DNA of 64,000 nt from Cellulomonas sp. Y8 (GTDB taxonomy: Bacteria; Actinomycetota; Actinomycetes; Actinomycetales; Cellulomonadaceae), in the NCBI RefSeq assembly GCF_008033115.1, contig NZ_CP041203.1, forward strand, positions 3,348,001 through 3,412,000, in the 5' to 3' direction. Each line of letters opens with the position of its first letter. Position 1 is the stretch's first letter. The notes beneath the pieces are model-generated. The model did not search any database, was not told the origin of the DNA, and saw only the letters and a program-made list of their open reading frames with translations. The translations under genes were made by a program, and so were the position numbers. This document shows positions 1 to 9,497 of the stretch, one piece after another.

Positions 1-721
1 CGGCGCGACGCTGCTGCAGGTGGACGGCAACTTCGACGACTGCCTCATCGCCGCGCGCAAGCTCGCCGAGGCGTACCCCGTCGAGCTGGTGAACTCGGTG
101 AACCCGGACCGCATCGAGGGCCAGAAGACCGGTGCGTTCGAGATCGTCGACGCCCTCGGCGACGCCCCGGACATCCACGCGCTGCCCGTCGGCAACGCCG
201 GCAACATCACCGCGTACTGGAAGGGCTTCCGCGAGTACGCCGGCCTCGACGCCGGGGCGGACCTCGACCCGGTCGCCACGCACACGCCGGCGATGTGGGG
301 CTTCCAGGCCGCCGGCGCCGCGCCGATCGTGCACGGCTACCCGATCACCGAGCCCGAGACGATCGCGACCGCGATCCGGATCGGCAACCCGGCCTCCTGG
401 ACGCAGGCCGAGGCGGCGCGCGACCTGTCCGGCGGGCTGATCGAAGCCGTGACGGACGACGAGATCCTGCACGCGCACCGGGTGCTGTCCTCGCAGGTCG
501 GCGTGTTCGTCGAGCCGGCGTCGGCCGCGGGTGTCGCGGGCATCCTGCGTCTCGCCCAGGAGGGCCGCGTGCCCCCCGGGGCGCGCATCGTCGTGACCGT
601 CACCGGCCACGGCCTCAAGGACCCGCAGTGGGCGCTGCGCACCGCGGACGGCACGGAGGTCGAGACCACCCGGGTGCGGCCCGACGTGGTGGAGATCGCC
701 ACCGCGCTCGGCCTCGGCTGA
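1..721 (+). CDS. thrC: threonine synthase, C-terminal part (5' end outside window)
   Basis: PLP-dependent enzyme converting O-phosphohomoserine to threonine, cytoplasmic. The reading frame is already open at base 2 ([13 protein letters not shown]...), so the real start lies upstream of the window and about 239 C-terminal residues are present. Visible family features are the [13 protein letters not shown] stretch, the glycine-rich phosphate-binding LPVGNAGNI segment and [12 protein letters not shown] near the C-terminus. The stop at 719-721 is followed 8 bases later by homoserine kinase, the next enzyme of the same pathway, which supports the call. The 5' truncation is due only to the window edge. 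Confidence 0.95.
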   Translation, partial: GATLLQVDGNFDDCLIAARKLAEAYPVELVNSVNPDRIEGQKTGAFEIVDALGDAPDIHALPVGNAGNITAYWKGFREYAGLDAGADLDPVATHTPAMWGFQAAGAAPIVHGYPITEPETIATAIRIGNPASWTQAEAARDLSGGLIEAVTDDEILHAHRVLSSQVGVFVEPASAAGVAGILRLAQEGRVPPGARIVVTVTGHGLKDPQWALRTADGTEVETTRVRPDVVEIATALGLG

Positions 722-729
722 GGCGCGTC

Positions 730-1683
730 GTGCGACTGGGTGCCGACCGGGCGCGGGTGCGCGTCCCGGCGACGAGCGCGAACCTCGGACCGGGGTTCGA
801 CGCGCTGGGCCTCGCGCTCGCGCTGCACGACGAGGTCGAGGTGCGCGCGCTCGGCTCGGGCGACGTGCTCGTGGACGTGGTGGGGGAGGGCGCCGACGAG
901 GTGCCGTCCGGCGACGACCACCTCGTCGTCCGCGCGCTGCGGCACGCGCTCGACCACGTCGGCGCGCCGCAGACCGGCCTGCACCTGACGTGCCGCAACC
1001 GGATCCCCCACGGCCGCGGCCTCGGGTCGTCGGCCGGCGCCGTGGTCGCGGGCCTGCTCGCCGCGCGGGCGCTCGTCGCGGAGCCCGAGTCGCTGGACGA
1101 CGACGTCGTGCTGCGGCTGGCCACGGAGCTCGAGGGGCACCCCGACAACGCGGCGCCGGCGCTCCTCGGCGGCGCGACCGTGGCCTGGTCCGAGGGCGCC
1201 GACGCGGTGCGCGCGGCCCGGCTCGCGGTGCACCCGGACGTCGCGCCGGTCGCGGTGGTGCCGTCGAGCCGGCTGTCGACGTCGCACGCCCGCGGCGTGC
1301 TGCCCGCGCAGGTGCCGCACGGCGACGCGGCGTTCCAGGCGGGCCGCGCCGCGCTGCTGGTCGAGGCGCTGGGCCGCCGCCCCGACCTGCTGCTGCCCGC
1401 GACCGAGGACCGGCTGCACCAGGGCTACCGTCGCCCGGTGATGGCCGAGAGCCTCGCGCTCGTCGACGCGCTGCGCGCCCGGGGCGTCGCGGCGGTCGTG
1501 TCGGGCGCGGGTCCGACGGTGCTCGTGCTCGCGCGCGCGGCGGGCGAGGCGGGCGGCGACGGGGCCCGGCCGACCGACGCGGACGACGCGTTGCAGCAGG
1601 TGTTCGGCGGGGTGATGGGCGGCTGGCGCATCGTCCCGCTCGCGATCGACACCGCGGGCGCGGAGGCCCGGAGACTGCCCTGA
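730..1683 (+). CDS. thrB: homoserine kinase
   Basis: GHMP-family kinase that phosphorylates homoserine with ATP and so supplies the substrate of the preceding threonine synthase. GTG at 730 is chosen because it starts 8 bases after the thrC stop and the protein then opens with the typical VRVPATSANLGPGFDALG. The ATP-binding GHMP motif IPHGRGLGSSAGAVVAG lies at about residues 91-107, followed by a GHPDNAAPALLGG segment. The C-terminal VSGAGPTVLVLA motif is present. The length of 317 residues is normal. It is probably translated from the thr operon transcript. Confidence 0.95.
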   Translation: MRLGADRARVRVPATSANLGPGFDALGLALALHDEVEVRALGSGDVLVDVVGEGADEVPSGDDHLVVRALRHALDHVGAPQTGLHLTCRNRIPHGRGLGSSAGAVVAGLLAARALVAEPESLDDDVVLRLATELEGHPDNAAPALLGGATVAWSEGADAVRAARLAVHPDVAPVAVVPSSRLSTSHARGVLPAQVPHGDAAFQAGRAALLVEALGRRPDLLLPATEDRLHQGYRRPVMAESLALVDALRARGVAAVVSGAGPTVLVLARAAGEAGGDGARPTDADDALQQVFGGVMGGWRIVPLAIDTAGAEARRLP

Positions 1684-1927
1684 TCGACGCGCCCCGGTGC
1701 TATGCTGGGCGCCGTTCCCCGGGCCTCGTCCTGACATCCGCTCAGCCTTTTTCCGGTGCAGCGTCGCTCAGGAGATCCGAGCCCGGGAACGATCCAGCCC
1801 ACGCGAGTCGACGCGATCGGCGCGACCCGTGCGGCTTCACCGACGCGCCGGCCCCGAGACAGGGCCGGATGCGGACCGCGCGCCCCGACCGTGGGCGGCG
1901 GTCCCCGACGAGGGGGAAGGGTCCTTC
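1680..1927 (+). promoter_or_regulatory. rho leader region with possible promoter
   Basis: About 245 bases separate thrB from the rho start. TATGCT at 1701-1706 is a fair -10 element, with only a weak -35 (CTGATC, 1680-1685). A transcript from here would carry a leader of about 215 nt. Long leaders are common for rho, whose mRNA is often autoregulated, but no specific attenuator structure was identified. A GGGGAAGG ribosome binding site sits just before the GTG at 1928. Confidence 0.3.
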
Positions 1928-4054
1928 GTGACAGACACCATCGAGCCGGCCGTGAGCAGCGCCTCCGGCGGCTCCGCCCGTGGTGGCGCCGTGTCCGCCA
2001 TGCGCATGCCGGAGCTCCAGGCCCTGGCGGCCGAGCTCGGCGTGACCGGGACCTCCCGGATGCGCAAGAGCGACCTGGTCGACGCCATCCAGGCCAAGCG
2101 CGCCGGTGGCGGCGAGCGCCCGGCCGGGCGCACCCGCCGCGCGGCGACGCGCGACGCCGGCCGGCCGGACACCGCGGCCGCCGCCGAGACCACGGCGCCG
2201 GCCGCCGCCCCGGCCGAGGTCGCCCCGGCGGCGTCCGGTGCGCCCGCCGAGAGCGCGCCCCGGGGCCAGCGCCGCCGCCCGGCGCGGGACGAGTCCGCCG
2301 CGGCCGACACCGCCGCCCCGGCCGCCGAGCCGACCGAGGCCCGCGGCCGCACCGTCGACGTCCTCGCCGGCCTCGAGGCCGTCGAGCGCTCGCTCGACTC
2401 CCGCCAGCAGGCCGACGACCGCGCCGCGCGCGCGGCCGACGCCGTCGGCACCGTCACCGGCGAGCGCCGGTCCCGCCGTGCGGGTCGCGGCGCCGGTGCG
2501 CCGACCGTCGACGTGACGCTGCCCGAGGGCCCGACCTCCGCGGGCGACCGCGGGGAGCGCGGCGACCGGGCCGAGCGTGGCGACCGGGCCGAGCGCGGCG
2601 ACCGCCGCGAGCAGCCCGAGGGCCAGCGCCAGCGCCAGCAGCAGCCGCAGCAGGACCAGCCGCGCCGCGTCGGCCAGAACCCGGCCGAGCAGGGTCACCC
2701 GCAGGACGGCCAGGACGGCCAGGACGACGACGAGCGCGGCGGCCGCCGCCGGCGCTCGCGCGACCGGTACCGCGACCGCGACGGCCGCAAGCGCGGTCGC
2801 GGCCAGCGCGGCGGCGTCGGCGACCTCCCGTACGAGGAGGTGGAGATCGCCGAGGACGACGTGCTCGTCCCGGTGGCGGGCATCCTCGACGTGCTGGAGT
2901 CGTACGCGTTCGTGCGCACCAGCGGCTACCTGCCCGGCCCGAACGACGTGTACCTGCCGCTCGCGCAGGTCCGCAAGGCCGGCCTCCGCCGCGGCGACGC
3001 CATCACCGGCGCCGTGCGCGCGCCCCGCGACGGCGAGCAGCAGGGCCAGGGCGGTGCGGGCCGGCCGAACAAGGCCAACGCGCTCGTCCGCCTGGACACG
3101 GTGAACGGGATGGCGCCCGAGCAGGCGCGCACCCGCCCCGAGTTCACCAAGCTGACGCCGCTGTACCCGCAGGACCGGCTGCGCCTCGAGAACGAGTCGA
3201 ACCACCTGACGCCGCGGGTCATCGACATCGTCGCCCCGATCGGCAAGGGCCAGCGCGGCCTCATCGTCGCGCCGCCCAAGGCCGGCAAGACGATCATCAT
3301 GCAGCAGATCGCCAACGCGATCACCGCGAACAACCCCGAGGTCCACCTCATGGTCGTGCTCGTCGACGAGCGCCCCGAGGAGGTCACGGACATGGAGCGG
3401 ACCGTGAAGGGCGAGGTCATCGCCTCGACCTTCGACCGCCCCGCCTCGGACCACACGATGGTCGCCGAGCTGGCGATCGAGCGCGCCAAGCGCCTCGTCG
3501 AGCTCGGCCAGGACGTCGTGGTGCTGCTCGACTCGCTGACCCGCCTGTCCCGCGCGTACAACCTGGCGGCCCCGGCCTCCGGGCGCATCCTCTCCGGTGG
3601 TGTGGACGCCTCGGCGCTCTACCCGCCGAAGCGGTTCTTCGGCGCCGCGCGCAACATCGAGCACGGCGGCTCGCTCACGATCCTCGCCTCGGCGCTGGTC
3701 GAGACCGGGTCCAAGATGGACGAGGTCATCTTCGAGGAGTTCAAGGGCACCGGGAACATGGAGCTCCGGCTCTCCCGGTCGCTCGCGGACAAGCGGATCT
3801 TCCCGGCGGTGGACGTCAACGCGTCCGGCACCCGCCGCGAGGAGATCCTCATCGCCCCGGACGAGCTCAAGATCATCTGGAAGCTCCGCCGTGTCATGGG
3901 CGCGCTGGACCAGCAGCAGGCGATCGAGCTGCTGCTCGGCAAGCTCCGTGACACCAAGAGCAACGTCGAGTTCCTGCTCCAGGTCCAGAAGACCACCCCG
4001 GCGCAGAACGGCCACGGCCACCACGACGAGAGCCAGCAGCGCGCGATCGTCTGA
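1928..4054 (+). CDS. rho: transcription termination factor Rho (long actinobacterial form)
   Basis: Hexameric RNA-dependent ATPase/helicase that ends transcription. GTG 1928 is preceded by GGGGAAGG and gives 708 residues, much longer than the roughly 420 of E. coli Rho. Residues 15-55 form the Rho_N/SAP-like domain ([17 protein letters not shown]). About 250 residues of low-complexity Ala/Arg/Asp/Gly/Gln sequence follow, with repeats such as [16 protein letters not shown]. The cold-shock-like primary RNA site ([18 protein letters not shown]) comes next, then Walker A PPKAGKT at about 450-456 and Walker B DVVVLLDS at about 529-536. The inserted basic/acidic region is typical of high-GC actinobacteria and binds RNA in studied homologues. 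A strong hairpin terminator follows the gene. Confidence 0.97.
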   Translation: MTDTIEPAVSSASGGSARGGAVSAMRMPELQALAAELGVTGTSRMRKSDLVDAIQAKRAGGGERPAGRTRRAATRDAGRPDTAAAAETTAPAAAPAEVAPAASGAPAESAPRGQRRRPARDESAAADTAAPAAEPTEARGRTVDVLAGLEAVERSLDSRQQADDRAARAADAVGTVTGERRSRRAGRGAGAPTVDVTLPEGPTSAGDRGERGDRAERGDRAERGDRREQPEGQRQRQQQPQQDQPRRVGQNPAEQGHPQDGQDGQDDDERGGRRRRSRDRYRDRDGRKRGRGQRGGVGDLPYEEVEIAEDDVLVPVAGILDVLESYAFVRTSGYLPGPNDVYLPLAQVRKAGLRRGDAITGAVRAPRDGEQQGQGGAGRPNKANALVRLDTVNGMAPEQARTRPEFTKLTPLYPQDRLRLENESNHLTPRVIDIVAPIGKGQRGLIVAPPKAGKTIIMQQIANAITANNPEVHLMVVLVDERPEEVTDMERTVKGEVIASTFDRPASDHTMVAELAIERAKRLVELGQDVVVLLDSLTRLSRAYNLAAPASGRILSGGVDASALYPPKRFFGAARNIEHGGSLTILASALVETGSKMDEVIFEEFKGTGNMELRLSRSLADKRIFPAVDVNASGTRREEILIAPDELKIIWKLRRVMGALDQQQAIELLLGKLRDTKSNVEFLLQVQKTTPAQNGHGHHDESQQRAIV

Positions 4055-4065
4055 CGCACGCACCC

Positions 4066-4104
4066 ACGACGGGGCGGCACCCTCCGGGGGTGCCGCCCCG
4101 TCGT
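4066..4104 (+). terminator. intrinsic-type terminator hairpin of rho
   Basis: A perfect 17-bp inverted repeat (4066-4082 and 4088-4104) with a 5-base loop starts 11 bases after the rho stop. There is no clear T tract, which is usual in high-GC actinobacteria. Confidence 0.8.
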
Positions 4105-4126
4105 GCGTACCCCGGCGAAGCGTCCG

Positions 4127-4188
4127 CCGAGATGGCAACTCTCGGCTGTGCTGGGGTGCCCGCGCACAGCCGAGAGTCGCCATCTCGG
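4127..4188. repeat. REPIN-like nested palindrome, copy A
   Basis: Two 24-base arms (4127-4150 and 4165-4188) are inverted repeats with one mismatch around a 14-base spacer. Each arm contains its own small hairpin, CCGAG/CTCGG around a 9-base loop. The same arm recurs at 29212, 45865 and 46216. This copy sits between the converging rho and glycosyltransferase genes, after the rho terminator, and could end transcription from either side. Confidence 0.75.
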
Positions 4189-4247
4189 TAGGGGGCGCGC
4201 GAGGGGTGAGAGGGCGCGGAGCGGGCGTCCGTGCGGCGGGCGTGGGG

Positions 4248-5459
4248 TCAGCGCGGGGCGCGGGCGTTCGCGCGGCGGGTCGCGATCGCCTGCTCGTACC
4301 AGGCCAGGGTCTGCGCCGTGATCTCGCCCGCCTCGAACCGCTGCGCACCCGCGCGCTGCGGGGCGCGTGCGGCCGCTCTCGCGGCGGGGTCGTCGACCCA
4401 GCGGGCCAGCGTGCGCGCGAACGCCGCGGTGTCGCGCGGGTCCACGAGCTGGTCCTCCAGGCCCGCCATCGGCGTGCGGTAGCCGGGGTTGTCGCCGGCG
4501 AGGACCACGCCGCCCGCGTCCGCGAGCGCCTCGACGACGGACATGCCGAAGCTCTCGCCGCCGGTCGACGGCAGGGCGACGACGTCGGCACCGGCGAGCA
4601 GGGCCGCCTTGTCCTCCTCGGCGACGAAGCCCGGGAAGTCGACCCGGTCGGCGATGCCGGCGCCGCGGGCACGGTCGCGCAGCTCGTCGAGCAGCGGGCC
4701 GCGGCCGGCGAGCGTGAGCGTCCACGGGCGGGTGGCGGGCATGGCGGCGACGGCGGCGAGCAGCTCGCGCGGGCCCTTGCGCTCGACCAGCCGGCCGAGG
4801 AACACGATGCGGACGGGGCGGTCGTCGGCGCCGGACGGGGCGTCCGCCGCGGATCCTGCTCCCGCGCCGGCCGTGGCCGCGTCGCCGCCCGCCGCCGCGT
4901 CGCCGCCCGCCGCCGCGCCGCCCAGCTCCACCGGCCCCCCGATGATCGGCACGTCCCGCCCGTACGCCTCCCGCACGGACTCCCGCGCGGCCTCGGACAG
5001 CGCGGTGATCGCGTCGAACCGCCGCAGCCGCCGGCGCTCCGCGAGCCCGAGCGCCCGGATGCCCCACCGGGTCAGCCGGTCCTGCGGGTAGATGACGAAC
5101 TGCCCGACGACGGCGGTGCGCGGCGACGCCGCCGACACGACGCGCCCGGCGAGCAGCGGGCTGTACGGCATGGTCACGTGCAGGACGTCGAACGGGACGT
5201 CGGCGAGCAGCCGGCGGACGTCGGCGCGCCGCGCGGGCAGCGGGCTGCGCAGCCGGTTGCCGTTGAACCGCACGGACACGGTGCGTCCGAGCACGTGCAG
5301 GTTGGGCAGGTCGGTGCGCTCGGTGGTGGAGGTGACGTAGTGCACCTCGTGGCCGAGCTCGGCGAGCCGGCGGCCGAGCGTCAGCACGATCTGCTGCACC
5401 CCGTCCGGCTTGTCGAGGCCGTCGTCGATCACCAGGCCGATGCGGAGCACGGTCCCCAT
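4248..5459 (-). CDS. GT4-family glycosyltransferase
   Basis: Retaining GT-B glycosyltransferase of the GT4 family, 403 residues, probably cytoplasmic or at the inner membrane face. The sugar donor and acceptor cannot be read from the sequence. The N-terminal Rossmann domain starts [34 protein letters not shown]. The C-terminal domain has [20 protein letters not shown] and the nucleotide-sugar signature [21 protein letters not shown] (an E-x7-E type motif). An Ala/Gly/Asp insert of about 30 residues, encoded partly by 18-bp direct repeats near 4875-4920, separates the two domains. ATG 5459 is used because the motif starts there. It lies 14 bases after the lipoprotein gene and is probably co-transcribed with it. 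Confidence 0.85.
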   Translation of the reverse strand: MGTVLRIGLVIDDGLDKPDGVQQIVLTLGRRLAELGHEVHYVTSTTERTDLPNLHVLGRTVSVRFNGNRLRSPLPARRADVRRLLADVPFDVLHVTMPYSPLLAGRVVSAASPRTAVVGQFVIYPQDRLTRWGIRALGLAERRRLRRFDAITALSEAARESVREAYGRDVPIIGGPVELGGAAAGGDAAAGGDAATAGAGAGSAADAPSGADDRPVRIVFLGRLVERKGPRELLAAVAAMPATRPWTLTLAGRGPLLDELRDRARGAGIADRVDFPGFVAEEDKAALLAGADVVALPSTGGESFGMSVVEALADAGGVVLAGDNPGYRTPMAGLEDQLVDPRDTAAFARTLARWVDDPAARAAARAPQRAGAQRFEAGEITAQTLAWYEQAIATRRANARAPR

Positions 5460-5473
5460 CGTAGGGGCGCGGC

Positions 5474-6238
5474 TCAGGCCGGCTCGTGCACCCCGTCGGC
5501 ACTGAGCGTCCGGTCGCCGCAGGTGATCGCCCGGGCGGTCTCCCGCGCGGCGTCGGTGCCGGCGGCCACCTCGTCGGAGGTCCCGGCGGACGCGGTCGTC
5601 CCGTCGACGTGGATCAGGGTGCGGGTGACCGAGTCGTCCACCAGGTTCAGCCCCACGAGGTCGAGGGCGCCGTCGCCGTCCAGGTCGACGCAGCCGACGC
5701 CGGTGCCCTGGCCGGCGAAGCCCTGGTCGAACTGCCACGGCTCGCCGCGGGTGTCGGTGGCGGCGACCAGCGCGCAGTCCTGCACCACGAGCAGGTCGGC
5801 GACGCGGTTGTCGGAGACGAGCACCATGGCCGGCTCCGCCGGGTCGGGACGCAGGGCGAACGCGGTGGCGCCCGCGGGGCCGGCCAGGTCGACCGGGTGG
5901 GTCAGCGTGGCACCGGCGGCGGTGGAGACGCCGACCGTGCGGGCGGCGCCGTCGTCGGCGATCCACAGCTGGTCGGGCACGCCGTCGCCGTCCAGGTCGA
6001 TCGTGTCGACGGTCGCGGCGGTGGCCGGCGCGAGGCCGCCGGTCCCGGTGCAGCCCTCGGCGGCGGCCGCGCTCGGCTGGAGCGTGCCGGTCGGCGACGG
6101 TGCGGCGGTGGCGGGGGAGGACGCGGGCGGCGGGGCGCTCGACGCGGCGTCGTCGCCGGACCCGGCGCTGCACGCGGACAGCAGCAGGGCGGCGGTGGCC
6201 AGGGCGGACAGGGTCAGCGGGGCGCGTCGGGTGCTCAT
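5474..6238 (-). CDS. secreted lipoprotein with FG-GAP/VCBS-type repeats
   Basis: A 254-residue predicted lipoprotein. The signal peptide ends in the lipobox LLSAC with the acylated cysteine at residue 23, followed by a Ser/Pro/Ala linker. The mature part carries two calcium-loop motifs, DLDGDGVPD and DLDGDGALD, of the kind found in FG-GAP/VCBS beta-propeller repeats. This suggests a small extracellular binding domain. The ligand is unknown. ATG 6238 follows a possible -10 (TAGCGT on the minus strand, 6247-6252) by 8 bases, so translation may be leaderless. It is the first gene of a two-gene minus-strand unit with the glycosyltransferase. Confidence 0.75.
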   Translation of the reverse strand: MSTRRAPLTLSALATAALLLSACSAGSGDDAASSAPPPASSPATAAPSPTGTLQPSAAAAEGCTGTGGLAPATAATVDTIDLDGDGVPDQLWIADDGAARTVGVSTAAGATLTHPVDLAGPAGATAFALRPDPAEPAMVLVSDNRVADLLVVQDCALVAATDTRGEPWQFDQGFAGQGTGVGCVDLDGDGALDLVGLNLVDDSVTRTLIHVDGTTASAGTSDEVAAGTDAARETARAITCGDRTLSADGVHEPA

Positions 6239-6389
6239 CGCCCTCGACGCTAGGACGGCCCGACCGCGATCGCGACCGGCGGGAAGATTTCCGCGCCGCC
6301 CGCTGTTCTGGCAGACTGTCCCGTCGGTCTGCGGTTCACGTGCGCGGCTCGCGCGCACGACCCGGAGACCCAACCCGAGGAGAACACCT

Positions 6390-6605
6390 GTGAAGACTGA
6401 CATCCACCCCGAGTACGTGGTGACCCAGGTGACCTGCACCTGTGGCAACACGTTCACCACGCGCTCCACCGAGACCTCCGGCGAGATCCGCGCCGACGTC
6501 TGCAGCGCCTGCCACCCGTTCTACACGGGCAAGCAGAAGATCCTCGACACCGGTGGCCGCGTGGCCCGGTTCGAGGCGCGCTACGGCAAGCGCCCGGCGA
6601 ACTAG
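6390..6605 (+). CDS. rpmE: 50S ribosomal protein L31 (zinc-binding type)
   Basis: A 71-residue L31. The zinc-ribbon cysteines are retained (CTC at 16-18 and CSAC near 38-41), so this is the C+ form rather than a zinc-independent paralogue. GTG 6390 is preceded by GAGGAGA at about 7 bases. The gene is followed by a strong hairpin and then prfA, the usual order in actinobacteria. A possible -10 (CAGACT, 6312-6317) would give a leader of about 70 nt. Confidence 0.97.
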   Translation: MKTDIHPEYVVTQVTCTCGNTFTTRSTETSGEIRADVCSACHPFYTGKQKILDTGGRVARFEARYGKRPAN

Positions 6606-6612
6606 CCGTCCT

Positions 6613-6659
6613 GACGCCGGTGCGCGGCGGTCCCCCGAGGACCGCCGGGCACCGGCGTC
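6613..6659 (+). terminator. terminator hairpin after rpmE
   Basis: Arms 6613-6633 and 6639-6659 pair over 19 of 21 positions with a 5-base loop. It starts 7 bases past the rpmE stop and is followed by TCTTCG. It probably attenuates transcription between rpmE and prfA. Confidence 0.75.
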
Positions 6660-6754
6660 TTCGCATGTCCGGGGCCGGGTCCGCCGTCCCCGGTCCGCCG
6701 TGCGACCGGCGACGCCCCGGCGCCGCGGCGCCCCGCCCCCAGGAGACCCCCGCG

Positions 6755-7846
6755 ATGACCGACCCGTTCGCGGCCGCCCGCCCGCTGCTCGACGAGCACG
6801 CGCGGATCGAGCAGCAGCTCGCCGACCCGGCGGTGCACGCCGACCAGGCGCTGGCCCGCACCCTCGGCCGGCGGTACGCCGAGCTCGGCCGGGTCGCGCA
6901 GGCGCACGGCGCGTGGCGGACGGCGGCGGAGGACCTGGCGGACGCGCGCGAGCTGGCGCAGGAGGACGAGGCGTTCGCCGCCGAGCTGCCGTCCCTGGCC
7001 GAGGCCGAGGAGCACGCGGCGGAGAAGCTGCGCCGGGTGCTGGTCCCGCGCGACCCCGACGACGCCCGCGACGTCATCCTGGAGATCAAGGCCGGCGAGG
7101 GCGGCGAGGAGTCCGCGCTGTTCGCCGGCGACCTGCTGCGGATGTACCTGCGGTACGCCGAGCGCCGGGGCTGGAAGGCCGAGACGCTCGAGTCCACCGA
7201 GTCGGACCTCGGTGGCTACAAGGACGTGCAGGTCGCGATCAAGGCGCGCGGTGCCGTCACCGACCCGGCCGACGGCGTCTGGGCGAGCCTCAAGTACGAG
7301 GGCGGCGTGCACCGAGTGCAGCGCGTGCCGGTCACCGAGTCGCAGGGCCGGATCCACACCTCGGCCGCGGGCGTGCTCGTGTTCCCCGAGGTGGAGGACG
7401 AGGGCGAGGTCGAGATCGACCCGAACGACCTGCGGATCGACGTGTACCGGTCGTCCGGCCCCGGCGGCCAGTCGGTGAACACGACGGACTCGGCGGTGCG
7501 GATCACCCACCTGCCGACCGGGATCGTGGTGTCGATGCAGAACGAGAAGTCGCAGCTGCAGAACCGCGAGCAGGCCATGCGCGTGCTGCGCGCCCGGCTC
7601 CTGGCGGCGCGCCAGGAGGAGGCCGCCGCGGCGGCGAGCGAGGCCCGCCGGTCGCAGGTGCGCACGGTGGACCGCTCGGAGCGGATCCGCACGTACAACT
7701 TCCCGGAGAACCGGATCGCCGACCACCGCACCGGGTACAAGGCGTACAACCTCGACGCCGTGCTCGACGGCGACCTGCAGCCGGTCGTGCAGTCGGCGGT
7801 CGACGCCGACGAGGCCGCCCGGCTGGCCGCCGCGGGGGAGCGGTGA
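6755..7846 (+). CDS. prfA: peptide chain release factor 1
   Basis: RF-1 reads UAA and UAG and triggers peptide release on the ribosome. The protein has 363 residues. The catalytic GGQ loop ([17 protein letters not shown]) has GGQ at 237-239; its glutamine is the target of the methyltransferase encoded next door. ATG 6755 has an AGGAGA site 8 bases upstream. The stop overlaps the prmC start (GTGA), so the two are translationally coupled. Confidence 0.97.
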   Translation: MTDPFAAARPLLDEHARIEQQLADPAVHADQALARTLGRRYAELGRVAQAHGAWRTAAEDLADARELAQEDEAFAAELPSLAEAEEHAAEKLRRVLVPRDPDDARDVILEIKAGEGGEESALFAGDLLRMYLRYAERRGWKAETLESTESDLGGYKDVQVAIKARGAVTDPADGVWASLKYEGGVHRVQRVPVTESQGRIHTSAAGVLVFPEVEDEGEVEIDPNDLRIDVYRSSGPGGQSVNTTDSAVRITHLPTGIVVSMQNEKSQLQNREQAMRVLRARLLAARQEEAAAAASEARRSQVRTVDRSERIRTYNFPENRIADHRTGYKAYNLDAVLDGDLQPVVQSAVDADEAARLAAAGER

Positions 7847-8841
7847 CCGCCCCGGGCGCGCCCGGCGCCCCCGCGCAGGCCCCCGGCGCCCCCACCCTGC
7901 GCACCCTCGTGGAGGCCGCCGCCCGCGTGCTCGCCGAGGCGGGCGTCGGCTCGCCCCGGCACGACGCGACCGCGCTCGCCGCGCACGCGCTCGGCCTGCC
8001 GCGCCTCGACCTGGTGCTGGCGCCGCCCGTGCCCGAGGGGTTCACGGAGGAGTTCGCCGGCCTGGTCGACCGCCGCCGGCGCCGCGAGCCGCTGCAGCAC
8101 ATCGTCGGCTCGACCGTGTTCCGCTACCTGACCCTGCGCGTGGAGCCCGGGGTGTTCGTGCCGCGGCCCGAGACCGAGACGGTCGCGCAGGTCGGGATCG
8201 ACGAGGCGGCGCGGATCGCCACCGAGGGGCGGACCCCGGTCGTCGTGGACCTGTGCTGCGGCGCCGGCGGCATCGCGCTGTCCCTGGCGACCGAGGTGCC
8301 GGAGGCGCGGGTGGCCGCGGTCGACGCGTCCCCGGCCGCCGTGGCGCTGACGCGGGACAACGGCGAGCGGGTCGCCGCGGGCGACGTCCGCGTCGAGCTC
8401 GGCGACGTGCGGGACCCCGCGCTGCTCGCCGACCTGGACGGCACCGTCGACGTCGTCGTGTCGAACCCGCCGTACATCCCGCCCGACGCCGTGCCTGTCG
8501 ACCCCGAGGTCCGCGACCACGACCCCGACCTCGCGCTGTACGGCGGCGGCGCCGACGGCCTGGAGGTCCCGCGCGCGGTGCTGGCCGCCGCCGCCCGGCT
8601 GCTGGTGCCCGGCGGGCTGCTGGTGATGGAGCACGCGGAGGTGCAGGACGCCGCGGCCCGCGCCGCGGCCGAGGCGACCGGCGCGTTCGAGGCCGTCGGG
8701 TCGCGCGCCGACCTGACCGGCCGGCCCCGGATGCTGGTCGCCCGCCGGAGGGCCGCCGCGCCCGCCCCCGAGGCCCCGGCGGCCCCCGCGGGCGAGCCGC
8801 GTCCGCACGCCCAGCCGGCCGTGGGAGACTCGCAGCCGTGA
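7843..8841 (+). CDS. prmC: peptide chain release factor N5-glutamine methyltransferase
   Basis: SAM-dependent methyltransferase that modifies the GGQ glutamine of release factors. The 332-residue protein has an N-terminal helical PrmC domain, the SAM-binding stretch [14 protein letters not shown] at about 135-148 and the catalytic NPPY at 208-211. The last 35 residues are an Ala/Pro-rich tail. The GTG start overlaps the prfA stop and the stop overlaps the next gene, giving a tightly coupled run. Confidence 0.95.
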   Translation: MTAPGAPGAPAQAPGAPTLRTLVEAAARVLAEAGVGSPRHDATALAAHALGLPRLDLVLAPPVPEGFTEEFAGLVDRRRRREPLQHIVGSTVFRYLTLRVEPGVFVPRPETETVAQVGIDEAARIATEGRTPVVVDLCCGAGGIALSLATEVPEARVAAVDASPAAVALTRDNGERVAAGDVRVELGDVRDPALLADLDGTVDVVVSNPPYIPPDAVPVDPEVRDHDPDLALYGGGADGLEVPRAVLAAAARLLVPGGLLVMEHAEVQDAAARAAAEATGAFEAVGSRADLTGRPRMLVARRRAAAPAPEAPAAPAGEPRPHAQPAVGDSQP

Positions 8842-9497
8842 CTGCCGACGCCGTGCTGGACGCCACCGACCCCGCGACCTGGGGGCCGGCCCTCGACGCC
8901 GCCGTGCACACCGTGTCGCGGGGCGGCCTCGTCGTGCTGCCGACGGACACCGTCTACGGCATCGGCGCGGACGCCTTCACGCCGCCGGCGGTGAACGCCC
9001 TGCTCGCCGCGAAGGGCCGCGGCCGCCAGATGCCGCCGCCGGTGCTGATGCCGGACGCGCGCACGATGGACGGCCTGGCGATGGGGGTGCCCGCCGCGGC
9101 CCGGGACCTCGCCGAGGCGTTCTGGCCGGGCGGCCTGACGATCATCCTGGTCGCGCAGCCGTCGCTCGCCTGGGACCTGGGGGAGACCCACGGCACCGTC
9201 GCGCTGCGGGTGCCGGACCACCCCGTCGCGCTGGCGCTGCTCGGCCGCACCGGCCCGATGGCGGTGTCGAGCGCGAACCGCACCGGCCAGCCGTCGGCCC
9301 TCGAGGTCGGCGAGGCCTACGAGCAGCTCGGCGACCGGGTCCAGACGTACCTGGACGGCGGCCGCACCCCGGGGCAGGTCGCCTCGACGATCGTGGACGC
9401 CACCGGCGACGAGCTCCGCGTCGTCCGCCAGGGCGCCATCTCCCTGGAGCGCCTCCGCGAGGTCGCCCCCGTCGTGGCGGGTGACGCCGGCCGGTGA
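8838..9497 (+). CDS. tsaC: L-threonylcarbamoyladenylate synthase
   Basis: Sua5/YciO/YrdC-family enzyme making threonylcarbamoyl-AMP for the t6A37 modification of tRNAs. The 219-residue protein contains PTDTVYGIGADAF, the nucleotide-binding KGRGRQMPPPVLM segment and SSANRTGQPS. It is the short form without the extra Sua5 C-terminal domain. GTG 8838 overlaps the prmC stop by 4 bases. The prmC-tsaC pairing is widespread. Confidence 0.93.
   Translation: MTADAVLDATDPATWGPALDAAVHTVSRGGLVVLPTDTVYGIGADAFTPPAVNALLAAKGRGRQMPPPVLMPDARTMDGLAMGVPAAARDLAEAFWPGGLTIILVAQPSLAWDLGETHGTVALRVPDHPVALALLGRTGPMAVSSANRTGQPSALEVGEAYEQLGDRVQTYLDGGRTPGQVASTIVDATGDELRVVRQGAISLERLREVAPVVAGDAGR

Noticed and set aside
4248..6173. 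Lipoprotein and glycosyltransferase as one 641-residue protein
   Set aside because: The upstream part is the wrong frame of the lipoprotein gene, which has a clear signal peptide, calcium-loop motifs and its own stop at 5474.
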